This document shows, piece after piece, positions 9,001-16,097 of a stretch of DNA of 64,000 nt. A program made the translations under genes and the position numbers. The notes under the pieces were generated by a model. That model was not told the DNA's origin and did no database searches. It was given only the letters and a program-made list of their open reading frames with translations. Numbering within the stretch: position 1 is the stretch's first letter; each line of letters begins with the position of its first letter. The DNA is from Arthrobacter cavernae (GTDB taxonomy: Bacteria; Actinomycetota; Actinomycetes; Actinomycetales; Micrococcaceae): positions 124,001 to 188,000 of the forward strand of contig NZ_JAFNLL010000007.1 in NCBI RefSeq assembly GCF_017368795.1, in the 5' to 3' direction.

Positions 9001-10148
9001 TGGACAGCTATGACTACGTCGTGGTGGGTGCCGGTCTTGCCGGTGCCGCCACGGCGTGGCGTCTGGCCGCCCGCGGGCACCAGGTCGCCGTCGTCGAACG
9101 CAGTGAACCCGCGAACGACGACGGCAGCTCGCACGGATCCGCGCGGATCTTCCGGTACGCCTACGCGGAGTCCGGGTACTCGGCCATGGTCAAGGAATCC
9201 CTGTCCGGGTGGGCGGAACTCGAAGGCCTCGCCGGGGATCCCCTGATCATCCCGACAGGCTGCGTGGACTACGGCCAGGACCGCGAACCGGAGGGACTCG
9301 CCGCCGTGCTCTCCGAGGTTGGCGTGGACCACGAACTGCTGTCCGCCGATGACGCCCGCAGCCGCTGGCCGCAGTTTGCCTTCGACACGGAGGTGCTCTG
9401 GCACTCCGGCGCGGGAGTGCTCGACGCCCACCGGACGGTCCACACCATGGTGAGTGCCGCCGTCGGGCTCGGAGCGCATTTCTACGGGAACTGGCCGCTG
9501 GCCTCCGCACGCCGCTCGGGCGCCGGGTTCCTGCTCACCAACGGGCGCGGCGAACAGCTGCGGGCCGGGCATCTGGTGGTCGCCGCAGGCGGCTGGCTCC
9601 CGGGGCTGCTGGGCGGATTGGACCTCCCGACGGCGTTCCTCGCCGCACTGCCTACGTTCAAGGTCATGCAGGAGACGGCGTTCCACTTCCCTTACAAAGA
9701 ACAGCCGGCTCCCGGGGACAGCTGGCCCACCTTCATCCACAAACTGCCCGGCATCCAGACCTATGGACTGCCCGGCGGCCGGGACGCGGACTTCCGGGGC
9801 CAGAAGCTGGCCGAATTCAACGGCGGCAAGGCCATCCCGGATGCCTCCGCGCACGACCACCTGATCGATCCGGCCCACCGTGCCCGCATCATCGACTACG
9901 TCAAGCAGTACGTTCCAGGCCTGGTTCCTGAGCCCTATGCCGAGACCACCTGCTTGTTCACCAACACCCCCACGGAGGATTTCGTCATCGACAGCACCGA
10001 CGGCATCACCGTGCTCTCACCCTGCAGCGGCCACGGCGCCAAGTTCGCGCCCCTTCTTGGCACCCTCGCGGCAGACCTCGCCACCGGGGCAGGTTACGTT
10101 CCCTCGCGGTTCCGCCCCACCCTCGCAGCAGCAGGACGCGGCGCATGA
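9000..10148 (+). CDS. Monomeric sarcosine-oxidase-like flavoprotein (N-methyl amino acid oxidase)
   Basis: 382 residues. The N terminus has the FAD-binding VVGAGLAGAATAWRLAARGH motif. Cys318, in ETTCLFTNTP, aligns with the cysteine that covalently holds FAD in monomeric sarcosine oxidase, and SPCSGHGAKFAPLLG follows with the conserved lysine near the flavin. These enzymes oxidise secondary N-methyl amines to the amine, formaldehyde and H2O2 with O2 as acceptor. The TGATG overlap with mgsC suggests the substrate is N-methylglutamate, giving back glutamate, a step usually assigned to the four-subunit MgdABCD dehydrogenase. Sarcosine or another N-methyl amino acid is the alternative, favoured if the following carbamoylase belongs to the pathway. 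Confidence 0.85.
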   Translation: MDSYDYVVVGAGLAGAATAWRLAARGHQVAVVERSEPANDDGSSHGSARIFRYAYAESGYSAMVKESLSGWAELEGLAGDPLIIPTGCVDYGQDREPEGLAAVLSEVGVDHELLSADDARSRWPQFAFDTEVLWHSGAGVLDAHRTVHTMVSAAVGLGAHFYGNWPLASARRSGAGFLLTNGRGEQLRAGHLVVAAGGWLPGLLGGLDLPTAFLAALPTFKVMQETAFHFPYKEQPAPGDSWPTFIHKLPGIQTYGLPGGRDADFRGQKLAEFNGGKAIPDASAHDHLIDPAHRARIIDYVKQYVPGLVPEPYAETTCLFTNTPTEDFVIDSTDGITVLSPCSGHGAKFAPLLGTLAADLATGAGYVPSRFRPTLAAAGRGA

Positions 10149-11365
10149 CGGCAACTGTCTCGGGCCTCATGGCCGAAATCGCAGACACCGGCCGCGACGA
10201 CGCCCGGGGCGGGTACAGCCGGCCCGTGTATTCGACTGCGGAACAGGACCTGCGGGAATGGTTCTCCGAGCAGGCGCGGCGGCGCGGCCTGGATACCGGA
10301 ACCGACAGCAACGGCATCATCTGGGCCTGGTGGGATACCCCGTTCGGAGTCCGGGATGACGCGGTGGTGACCGGAAGCCACCTTGACTCCGTGCCCGGAG
10401 GCGGCGCATTCGACGGTCCGCTGGGGGTGGCCTCCGCACTCGCCGCCGTCGACCTCCTGCGGGAGCGCGGGTTGACCCCGGCCAAGCCGATCGCGCTCGC
10501 GGTCTTCCCGGAAGAAGAGGGCTCGCGCTTCGGCGTCGCCTGCCTTGGCTCGAGGCTGCTCACCGGTGCCATCGATCCGGACAAAGCCAGGAACCTCCGC
10601 GACCCGGATGGAAACACCTTCGCCGACGTCGCTGCCGCCGCCGGCCTGGATCCGCGCCACGTGGGCCCGGACCCGGACGCGCTCGGCCGCATCGGCTCCT
10701 TCGTGGAACTGCACGTGGAGCAGGGCCGCGGCCTGATCGACCTCGACCAGTCGGTGGGCATCGGCTCGTCCATTCTTGGCCACGGCCGCTGGCGGCTGCG
10801 GGTGCTGGGGCAGGGAAACCACGCCGGCACCACCCTCATGGAGGACAGGCACGATCCCATGGTTGCCGCCGCCGGGATCGTCACAGCCGTGCGCGACTGC
10901 GCCCTGCGCCACCCCGGCGCGCGGGCCACGGTGGGGCGGATGGTGCCCGTTCCCGGCGGAACCAACGTGATCGCGTCCGCCGTCGATCTGTGGCTCGACG
11001 TCCGGCATGCCGACGACGCCGTGACGGCCGCCGTCGTCGAAGCCATCCACGCCGAGTCCCTCCGGGTGGCGGCGGCGGAAGGCTGCACTGTCCGGCTCAC
11101 CGAGGAATCATTGAGCCCCACCGTCCACTTCGACCCGGCACTGCGCTCGCGGCTTGGCGGCTTGCTGCCCGGCGCGCCGGTCCTGGACACCGGGGCCGGC
11201 CACGACGCCGGGGTTTTGGCGGCGGCCCTGCCTACCGCCATGCTCTTCGTCCGGAACCCCACCGGAGTTTCGCACTCGCCTGAGGAGCACGTGGAAGACG
11301 ACGACGCCGAGGCCGGGGCACGCGCGTTGGCGGACGTTCTGCAGGGGCTGGCAGGAAAGGGCTGA
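10145..11365 (+). CDS. M20-type Zn amidase: hydantoinase/carbamoylase family
   Basis: 406 residues of the N-carbamoyl-L-amino-acid hydrolase / allantoate amidohydrolase group. Metal-ligand motifs are GSHLDSVPGGGAFDGPLGV (near 80), EEEGSRFG (near 120), ELHVEQG (near 190) and the C-terminal GVSHSPEEH. The dimerisation lid is the NHAGTTLMEDRHDP region. It hydrolyses a carbamoyl or ureido group to ammonia, CO2 and the free amino acid. Its ATG overlaps the oxidase stop by four bases, so the two are co-translated. N-carbamoylsarcosine, as in creatinine breakdown, or another N-methylated ureido acid would make sense as substrate; none is proven. Confidence 0.82.
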   Translation: MTATVSGLMAEIADTGRDDARGGYSRPVYSTAEQDLREWFSEQARRRGLDTGTDSNGIIWAWWDTPFGVRDDAVVTGSHLDSVPGGGAFDGPLGVASALAAVDLLRERGLTPAKPIALAVFPEEEGSRFGVACLGSRLLTGAIDPDKARNLRDPDGNTFADVAAAAGLDPRHVGPDPDALGRIGSFVELHVEQGRGLIDLDQSVGIGSSILGHGRWRLRVLGQGNHAGTTLMEDRHDPMVAAAGIVTAVRDCALRHPGARATVGRMVPVPGGTNVIASAVDLWLDVRHADDAVTAAVVEAIHAESLRVAAAEGCTVRLTEESLSPTVHFDPALRSRLGGLLPGAPVLDTGAGHDAGVLAAALPTAMLFVRNPTGVSHSPEEHVEDDDAEAGARALADVLQGLAGKG

Positions 11366-11383
11366 GGAACCTGATGCAGTGGC

Positions 11384-11432
11384 GGCAGGCATGGCAGTAG
11401 CAGGAATTGCGGGGACGCACGCCATGCCTGCC
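11384..11432. promoter_or_regulatory. 12-bp inverted repeat next to the regulator's promoter
   Basis: GGCAGGCATGGC at 11384-11395 is perfectly inverted at 11421-11432, with 25 bases between. The right arm abuts the TATACT hexamer (11433-11438) that sits six bases before the regulator's ATG. This is where an autoregulating XRE protein would bind; it might also end the upstream operon as a hairpin. Confidence 0.5.
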
Positions 11433-11444
11433 TATACTCAATCC

Positions 11445-12077
11445 ATGTCAACCAGGGAGGCCGAAGGCCCACAGCAGGGCGAAGCCGAGCCAACGGACAC
11501 CCAGGAACCCGCGGGTCCGGGTTCGCTTGAGGCCGTCATTGCCTCGCAGGTCAAGCGGTACCGGACGGAGGCGGGAATGTCCGCGGCCGAGCTCGCAGTC
11601 CGGACGGGCCTTTCCAAGGCGATGGTCTCCAAGATCGAGTCGGCAAGCACCTCGTGCTCGCTGACCACTCTCCAGCGCCTCGCCCAGGGCCTCAACGTGC
11701 CCGTCACTTCACTGTTCCAGGGGGCGGACACCGAGCGGGAAGCGACCCTGACCCGTGCCGGCGAGGGCAGCGTCACGGTCCGCACCGGCACAAGGCACGG
11801 CCACGAATACCGCTCCCTCGGCTCCCTGAAGCGCCGGGAGAACGCGGTTGAGCCCAGCCTCGTCACCCTGACGAGTGCCTCGGACATCTTCCCGCAGTTC
11901 CAGCACACCGGCACGGAGTTCATCTACATGCTCGAAGGACGGATGGTCTACGGCCACGGCTCCTACGAGTACGAGCTCGCCGCCGGGGACTCCTTGGTCT
12001 TTGAGGGCGAGGGCCCCCACGGTCCGCTGCGCCTGATCGAGCTGCCGATCCGCTTCCTGGCAGTCGCTGCGCACTAG
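11445..12077 (+). CDS. XRE-family regulator with C-terminal cupin sensor
   Basis: 210 residues. After an acidic linker comes a helix-turn-helix (residues 32-85; ELAVRTGLSKAMVSKIESAS) and then a cupin domain (HTGTEFIYMLEGRMVYGHGS) of the kind that senses small molecules. Such cupin-HTH regulators usually sit beside the operon they control and act as repressors. The start is placed at 11445, where TATACT lies exactly six bases upstream (probable leaderless mRNA); an in-frame ATG at 11424 is possible. It follows the amine operon in the same direction with a 79-base gap and its own promoter. Confidence 0.82.
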   Translation: MSTREAEGPQQGEAEPTDTQEPAGPGSLEAVIASQVKRYRTEAGMSAAELAVRTGLSKAMVSKIESASTSCSLTTLQRLAQGLNVPVTSLFQGADTEREATLTRAGEGSVTVRTGTRHGHEYRSLGSLKRRENAVEPSLVTLTSASDIFPQFQHTGTEFIYMLEGRMVYGHGSYEYELAAGDSLVFEGEGPHGPLRLIELPIRFLAVAAH

Positions 12078-12186
12078 GATGTTGCGAGATTGACAAAGCG
12101 TATCCCGTTCCCATGGGCCACAGCCTAGACGTTGCACCCCAGACGACGCCGTGGTTGCTCGGTGTTGGGTGATCGCCCGGATTCGA

Positions 12187-13905
12187 CTACTGCAAGAAGT
12201 CCAGGTCCGCGCCGTCGGAAGCCTGGGTGACGCTCGAGGCGTAGAGCCTGCTCCAACCGCGTTCGGGCAGGGGCGGGGCTGCAAATGCGGCCCGGCGGCG
12301 GGCGAGTTCCTTGTCATCGACCAGCAGGTCCACGGTGCGGTTGGGCACGTCGACGCGAATGGGATCGCCGTCGCGTACCAGGGCAAGCGGCCCGCCCAGC
12401 GCGGCTTCCGGAGTGCAATGCAGCACGATCGTGCCGTAGGCGGTGCCGCTCATCCGGCCGTCGGAAATCCGCACCATATCCTTGACGCCTTGTTCGGCCA
12501 GGTACCTCGGGATGGGGATGGACCCGGCTTCCGGCATGCCCGCCCCCACCGGCCCGATGTTGCGCATCACCAGAACATGGCCGGGAGTGAGGGCCAGGGA
12601 TTCGTCGTCCAGCCGGGCCTCAAGGTCTTCGAGGGAGTCGAAAACGCAGGCAGGGCCTTCGTGAACCAGCAAATGGCCGGACGCGGCCGCAGCTTTGATG
12701 ACCGCGCCATCCGGGGCCAGGGAGCCGCGCAATGCGACCAGCGAGCCGGACGGACCCAAAGGGTTGTCCAGGGTGCGGATCGTGTCCTGCCAGGGTTGCG
12801 GACCTGTCATGCCGTCCAGAACTTCGCCGAGGGTTTCGCCGGTAATGGTGAGGGCGTCGAGATCGAGCAGCGGCTCAAGCGCCTTCAACAAAGCCGGCAC
12901 GCCGCCGTCGCGATGCATGTCCGGAAGGTAGTTCCTGCCGGCAGGCTTGCAGTCCACCAGGAGCGGGACGCCGGCGGCGATCCGGTGGATGTCTTCGAGC
13001 GACAGCTCGATCTTCAGCCGCCGCGCGATGGCTGTTAGGTGGATCACGGCATTGGTGGAACCGGAAACCGCAGCGAGGACCGCCGCGGCGTTGCGGAATG
13101 ACCCTTCGCTCAGGAGGTGGGACGGCCGGCGGTCTGCGACGGCGATCTCCACCGCGCGTCGTCCGGTTGCCACGGCGAGGCGCAGTCGCTGGGACGAGAC
13201 CGCGGGAGCCGTTCCCGAAAACGGGAGACCCATGCCCAGGGCCTCGACAATGCAGGCCATGGTGGACGCCGTCCCCATCACCATGCAGGTCCCGGCGGTG
13301 GGGGCCAGTTCCTGGCTGACCTCGGCGATCGACTCTTCGTTGAGCCGTCCGCCGCGGTAGTCGCTCCACATCCGGCGGCAGTCCGTGCAGGCGCCGAGGC
13401 GCTCGCCTTTGTACGAACCCACGGACATGGGGCCGACCACCAGTGAAATCGCCGGAACATCGGCGCTCGCCGCGGCCATGAGCTCTGCGGGGACTGTCTT
13501 GTCACAGCCGCCCAGCAGGACCACAGAGTCCATCGGCTGGGATTTGATCTGCTCTTCCAGCTCCATGGCCATCAGGTTGCGAAACAGCATGGTGGTCGGA
13601 CTGGTGAGGATTTCGCCCAGGGACATCACGGGGAAGACGAACGGCAGTCCGCCGGCTTCCATGACGCCGCGTTTGACGTGCTCGATCAGCTGCGGCATGT
13701 CGCGGTGGCACGTGGTGTAGTCCGATGCCGTGTTGACGATGCCGACCACCGGGCGGCTGAGGTCTTCGGCGTCGAGTCCTGCCGAGGCGAGGAAGGTGCG
13801 GCGGAGGAACTTGCTGAAGCCGGGGTCGCCGTAGCTGGTCAGCCTGCGGTCCACGCCGCGCGGGGTGTCGTTCCCGCTGGGTGCTTCCTTCGCCGGAGTT
13901 TGCAT
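12187..13905 (-). CDS. IlvD/Edd family dehydratase
   Basis: 572 residues. Iron-sulfur cluster cysteines are visible in LGGCDKTVP (near 130) and LGACTDCRRMWSD (near 195), and SEGSFRNAAAVLAAVSGSTN (near 275) is a typical substrate-domain segment; the C-terminal half contains ISDGRMSGTAYGT. The family removes water from 2,3-dihydroxy acids such as sugar acids and dihydroxyisovalerate. Divergence from IlvD and presence beside an oxoglutarate-semialdehyde-type dehydrogenase point to a sugar-acid-like dehydratase (arabonate/xylonate type) rather than branched-chain biosynthesis. Second gene behind the 81-residue protein, four bases after its stop, in a unit driven from the operator at 14194-14208. 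Confidence 0.85.
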   Translation of the reverse strand: MQTPAKEAPSGNDTPRGVDRRLTSYGDPGFSKFLRRTFLASAGLDAEDLSRPVVGIVNTASDYTTCHRDMPQLIEHVKRGVMEAGGLPFVFPVMSLGEILTSPTTMLFRNLMAMELEEQIKSQPMDSVVLLGGCDKTVPAELMAAASADVPAISLVVGPMSVGSYKGERLGACTDCRRMWSDYRGGRLNEESIAEVSQELAPTAGTCMVMGTASTMACIVEALGMGLPFSGTAPAVSSQRLRLAVATGRRAVEIAVADRRPSHLLSEGSFRNAAAVLAAVSGSTNAVIHLTAIARRLKIELSLEDIHRIAAGVPLLVDCKPAGRNYLPDMHRDGGVPALLKALEPLLDLDALTITGETLGEVLDGMTGPQPWQDTIRTLDNPLGPSGSLVALRGSLAPDGAVIKAAAASGHLLVHEGPACVFDSLEDLEARLDDESLALTPGHVLVMRNIGPVGAGMPEAGSIPIPRYLAEQGVKDMVRISDGRMSGTAYGTIVLHCTPEAALGGPLALVRDGDPIRVDVPNRTVDLLVDDKELARRRAAFAAPPLPERGWSRLYASSVTQASDGADLDFLQ

Positions 13906-13909
13906 GGGT

Positions 13910-14155
13910 CTACTTGCCGCTCAGCAGGGTGTCGAGGAAGCGGTCCAGTTCGACGGCGACGGCGGCGTCGCCCGGGTGCGGAGCCTCGGCGGCGTTCCCC
14001 TGTTCGAGGTAGAGGCCTTCCCAGGGCAAGCAGCTGATCGTTGAGGAGCTGATCGGCGAGGAGCTGTGCTCCTCGCTGACGGGACGCGGCGCGTGGTCCA
14101 CGCTGGTGGACTTGCGGGAGATGAACGGGGCGGAGAAGCGGTGTGCGATGGCCAT
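13910..14155 (-). CDS. 81-residue protein of unknown function, first gene of the dehydratase operon
   Basis: Starts MAIAHRFSAPFISRK with AGAGGAAG seven bases upstream, so it is very likely translated. Rich in serine in the middle, then PWEGLYLEQGN and an acidic C-terminal helix ELDRFLDTLLSGK. No family is recognised. It directly precedes the dehydratase and follows a promoter with the regulon operator. Small proteins also head or end other units of this regulon, suggesting a shared accessory or regulatory role. Confidence 0.6.
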   Translation of the reverse strand: MAIAHRFSAPFISRKSTSVDHAPRPVSEEHSSSPISSSTISCLPWEGLYLEQGNAAEAPHPGDAAVAVELDRFLDTLLSGK

Positions 14156-14193
14156 GATGGCTTCCTCTCTGAAGCTGACGGGCTATCCAAAAT

Positions 14194-14208
14194 TGAACGT
14201 GACGTTCA
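14194..14208. promoter_or_regulatory. Regulon operator 1 (TGAACG-tga-CGTTCA)
   Basis: Perfect 6-bp arms with a 3-bp spacer. Five bases upstream (minus-strand sense) lies an extra half-site, 14214-14219, which abuts the -10 box of the dehydratase operon. The minus-strand promoter is TTGCAA (14252-14257), an 18-bp spacer and CATACT (14228-14233). Confidence 0.72.
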
Positions 14209-14348
14209 TTTAATGAACGTTGTTGAAAGTATGGCATGGGTCACAGGGTGTTTGCAAGGGTCCGCCGGCCGCCTTGTGCCGCGGAGGGGATGGGTTGTCA
14301 TGGCCCTTCGCCTAGCGGCGACCCGGGTGGGTTCCATCGCGGAGATCC

Positions 14349-14483
14349 CTAATCCGCCATGTCGGGAAATAGCGGTCCGCTGTAGTCCACGGCCGGCGCC
14401 GCCGCCTTGGGTGAATCATCCCTGGCCGCCACGAAGTTGGCTGCATCCCGATTTTCCCTACTGACCCTGTCTCGACGTGTCAT
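14349..14483 (-). CDS. Possible 44-residue small protein behind its own operator-promoter
   Basis: Open frame of 44 codons starting MTRRDRVSRENRDAAN and ending AVDYSGPLFPDMAD. The ATG at 14483 has GAGGAG nine bases upstream, and a promoter with regulon operator 2 lies immediately before it, laid out like the one in front of the 81-residue gene. Strongly basic N terminus. No family recognised. It is below usual gene-calling limits; the ribosome site and promoter are the main support. Confidence 0.45.
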   Translation of the reverse strand: MTRRDRVSRENRDAANFVAARDDSPKAAAPAVDYSGPLFPDMAD

Positions 14484-14504
14484 TGCGGATCACTCCTCTA
14501 GATT

Positions 14505-14519
14505 TGAACGTGGCGTTCA
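14505..14519. promoter_or_regulatory. Regulon operator 2 (TGAACG-tgg-CGTTCA)
   Basis: Perfect 6-bp arms. As at operator 1, a half-site TGAACT follows five bases away (14525-14530), and a minus-strand -35-like TTGACT is at 14559-14564 with CACACT at 14537-14542. It lies directly upstream of the 44-residue frame. Confidence 0.7.
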
Positions 14520-14571
14520 AAATATGAACTAACTTCAGTGTGGCATGTATCACAAGAAAGTCAAGAGAAAA

Positions 14572-14586
14572 TGAACGCGATGTTCA
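14572..14586. promoter_or_regulatory. Regulon operator 3 (TGAACG-cga-TGTTCA)
   Basis: Arms match except one position. It lies just upstream of the minus-strand -35 element at 14559-14564, so operators 2 and 3 bracket one promoter. Confidence 0.62.
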
Positions 14587-14781
14587 ATTTGTGAAAGCTC
14601 TGCCTCTCCATCCAGGGATCGCGACCTTCCAATCCAGTGGCTTGCGGCCGGATGGGCCGGGAAGGCCATTGGCGCAGATGATCACCCTGTCGCCCCGGAG
14701 CAGTGTTGTTTCGCGTTCCAGGGGTTCGCATCCTGCGGCGGTGACGCGTTGGCAAGGTGCGCCGCGGATAGCGCCCGTCAA
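14584..14781 (-). pseudogene. Decayed paralogue of the 94-residue protein at 18009-18293
   Basis: On the minus strand, 14644-14727 encodes CEPLERETTLLRGDRVIICANGLPGPSGR in two adjoining blocks, which aligns with the 94-residue protein's segment EPVANWTTLSRGDEVVIYAN plus GFPSTSGH: 16 of 28 residues are identical. Conservation is lost after SGR, where the intact copy has HVEMRGPDGSVFW, and no ribosome site is apparent. Best read as a remnant of a duplicated small gene. Confidence 0.55.
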
Positions 14782-14797
14782 TGTTTTCGGTTTACCG

Positions 14798-14841
14798 TTG
14801 ACAATCTCGTTTCGAGGATCGTATGTTGAACGTCACGTTCA
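14798..14841 (+). promoter_or_regulatory. Promoter with regulon operator 4 for the MDR/enolase-family operon
   Basis: TTGACA at 14798-14803, 18-bp spacer, TATGTT at 14822-14827, then operator TGAACG-tca-CGTTCA at 14827-14841 sharing one base with the -10 box. The transcription start would fall inside the operator, the classic layout for repression. Confidence 0.75.
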
Positions 14842-14907
14842 CCTTGTGATCTGAATCAAGTGGGCGCTCCATTCATCAACCTCAGCGGATACGAACAAAG
14901 GAATGCC

Positions 14908-16095
14908 GTGAGCATTAGTACGGAAGAAGGGGTCGGTATGGACAAGCTGCCGTCCAGCAATGTGCCGACCAGCAAGGAACTGCCGGCAACGATGGCTGCG
15001 GTGCTGCTTACCGGCCACGGTGGCCTGGAGAAACTCGAGTACCGCACGGACGTTGCTGTCCCGCTTCCGGGCGACGGCGAAGTCCTCATCCAGGTCGCCG
15101 CGGCAGCCATCAACAACACTGACATCAACACCCGGATCGGCTGGTACTCAAAAGCCGTCGATTCCGGAACGAATGCTGGCGGTGCTGCGGGTTTCGCCGA
15201 GATCACCGATTCCGACGCCGCTTGGTCCGGTGAGGCGCTGACGTTCCCCCGGATCCAGGGCGCCGATGTCGCCGGCCGCATCGTCGCCGTCGGCGCCGGT
15301 GTTCCGGAGGAACGGATCGGCGAGCGGGTATTGGTGCGGAACATGCTGCGTACGTATGTCGGGTACCGCCCGTACGAATGCTGGACGTTCGGCAGTGAAT
15401 GCGACGGCGGATTCGCCCAGTTCGCTGCTGCTCCGGCCCGCGAAACCTACGCGGTGAATTCCGACTGGAGCGACGCGGGTCTGGCAGCCATCCCTTGCGC
15501 CTACTCGACGGCGGAAAACATGCTGCACCGTGCAGGCGTCGGCGCCGAGTGCGTTCTGGTCACCGGAGCATCCGGTGGAGTGGGCCTTGCCGCCGTCCAG
15601 TTGGCCAAGCGCCGTGGTGCAACCGTGACTGCAGTCTGTTCCGCTGAAAAAGCCGAGCAGGTCCGGGCCGAAGGCGCAGACCGGACCGTCGACCGAGGAA
15701 GCGATCTCGTTGCCGAGCTCGGAAGCAACTCGTTCGACGTCGTCATCGACATGGTCGGCGGCAGCCAAGCGGGTCAACTTCTGGAACTGCTCCGGTCCGG
15801 CGGCCGGTACGCCATCGCAGGCGCGATTTCCGGCCCCCTGGCGCAGATCGACCTGCGCACCATCTACCTCAAGGACCTGAGCCTGCTCGGCTGTACCTTC
15901 CAGGAAGACGAGGTCTTCGAAAACCTGATCGGCTACATCGAAGCAAACGGGATCCACCCCGTGGTCTCGAAGACCTACCCTTTGGCCGACATCGCCCGGG
16001 CGCAGGAAGACTTCCTGTCCAAGAAGCACACCGGAAAGCTCGTCCTCATCCCACCGGCCGTGAACGCGGCCAACCCCAACGGAACGGAGATCTGA
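14908..16095 (+). CDS. MDR-superfamily zinc-type alcohol dehydrogenase/quinone-oxidoreductase-like enzyme
   Basis: 395 residues from a GTG at 14908 (AAAGGA seven bases upstream); an ATG at 14938 and a GTG at 14860 are alternatives. GroES-like N-terminal domain with INNTDINTRIGWYS (near 70) and QGADVAGRIVAVGAGV (near 115), then a Rossmann domain with VTGASGGVGLAAVQLAKRRG (near 215). The structural zinc cysteine cluster is absent, as in zinc-free members. It oxidises or reduces an alcohol/carbonyl or enoyl compound with NAD(P)H. Two bases separate it from the enolase-family gene; the pair is driven by operator 4. Confidence 0.8.
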   Translation: MSISTEEGVGMDKLPSSNVPTSKELPATMAAVLLTGHGGLEKLEYRTDVAVPLPGDGEVLIQVAAAAINNTDINTRIGWYSKAVDSGTNAGGAAGFAEITDSDAAWSGEALTFPRIQGADVAGRIVAVGAGVPEERIGERVLVRNMLRTYVGYRPYECWTFGSECDGGFAQFAAAPARETYAVNSDWSDAGLAAIPCAYSTAENMLHRAGVGAECVLVTGASGGVGLAAVQLAKRRGATVTAVCSAEKAEQVRAEGADRTVDRGSDLVAELGSNSFDVVIDMVGGSQAGQLLELLRSGGRYAIAGAISGPLAQIDLRTIYLKDLSLLGCTFQEDEVFENLIGYIEANGIHPVVSKTYPLADIARAQEDFLSKKHTGKLVLIPPAVNAANPNGTEI

Positions 16096-16097
16096 CA

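Noticed and set aside
9000..10148. Subunit of heterotetrameric sarcosine oxidase or MgdA-D
   Set aside because: Length, the covalent-FAD cysteine in TTCLFTNTP and absence of partner subunits fit the monomeric type.
12187..13905. Dihydroxy-acid dehydratase of valine/isoleucine biosynthesis (IlvD)
   Set aside because: Placed in a catabolic regulon with no ilv genes, and the sequence looks closer to sugar-acid dehydratases; the general family call is kept.
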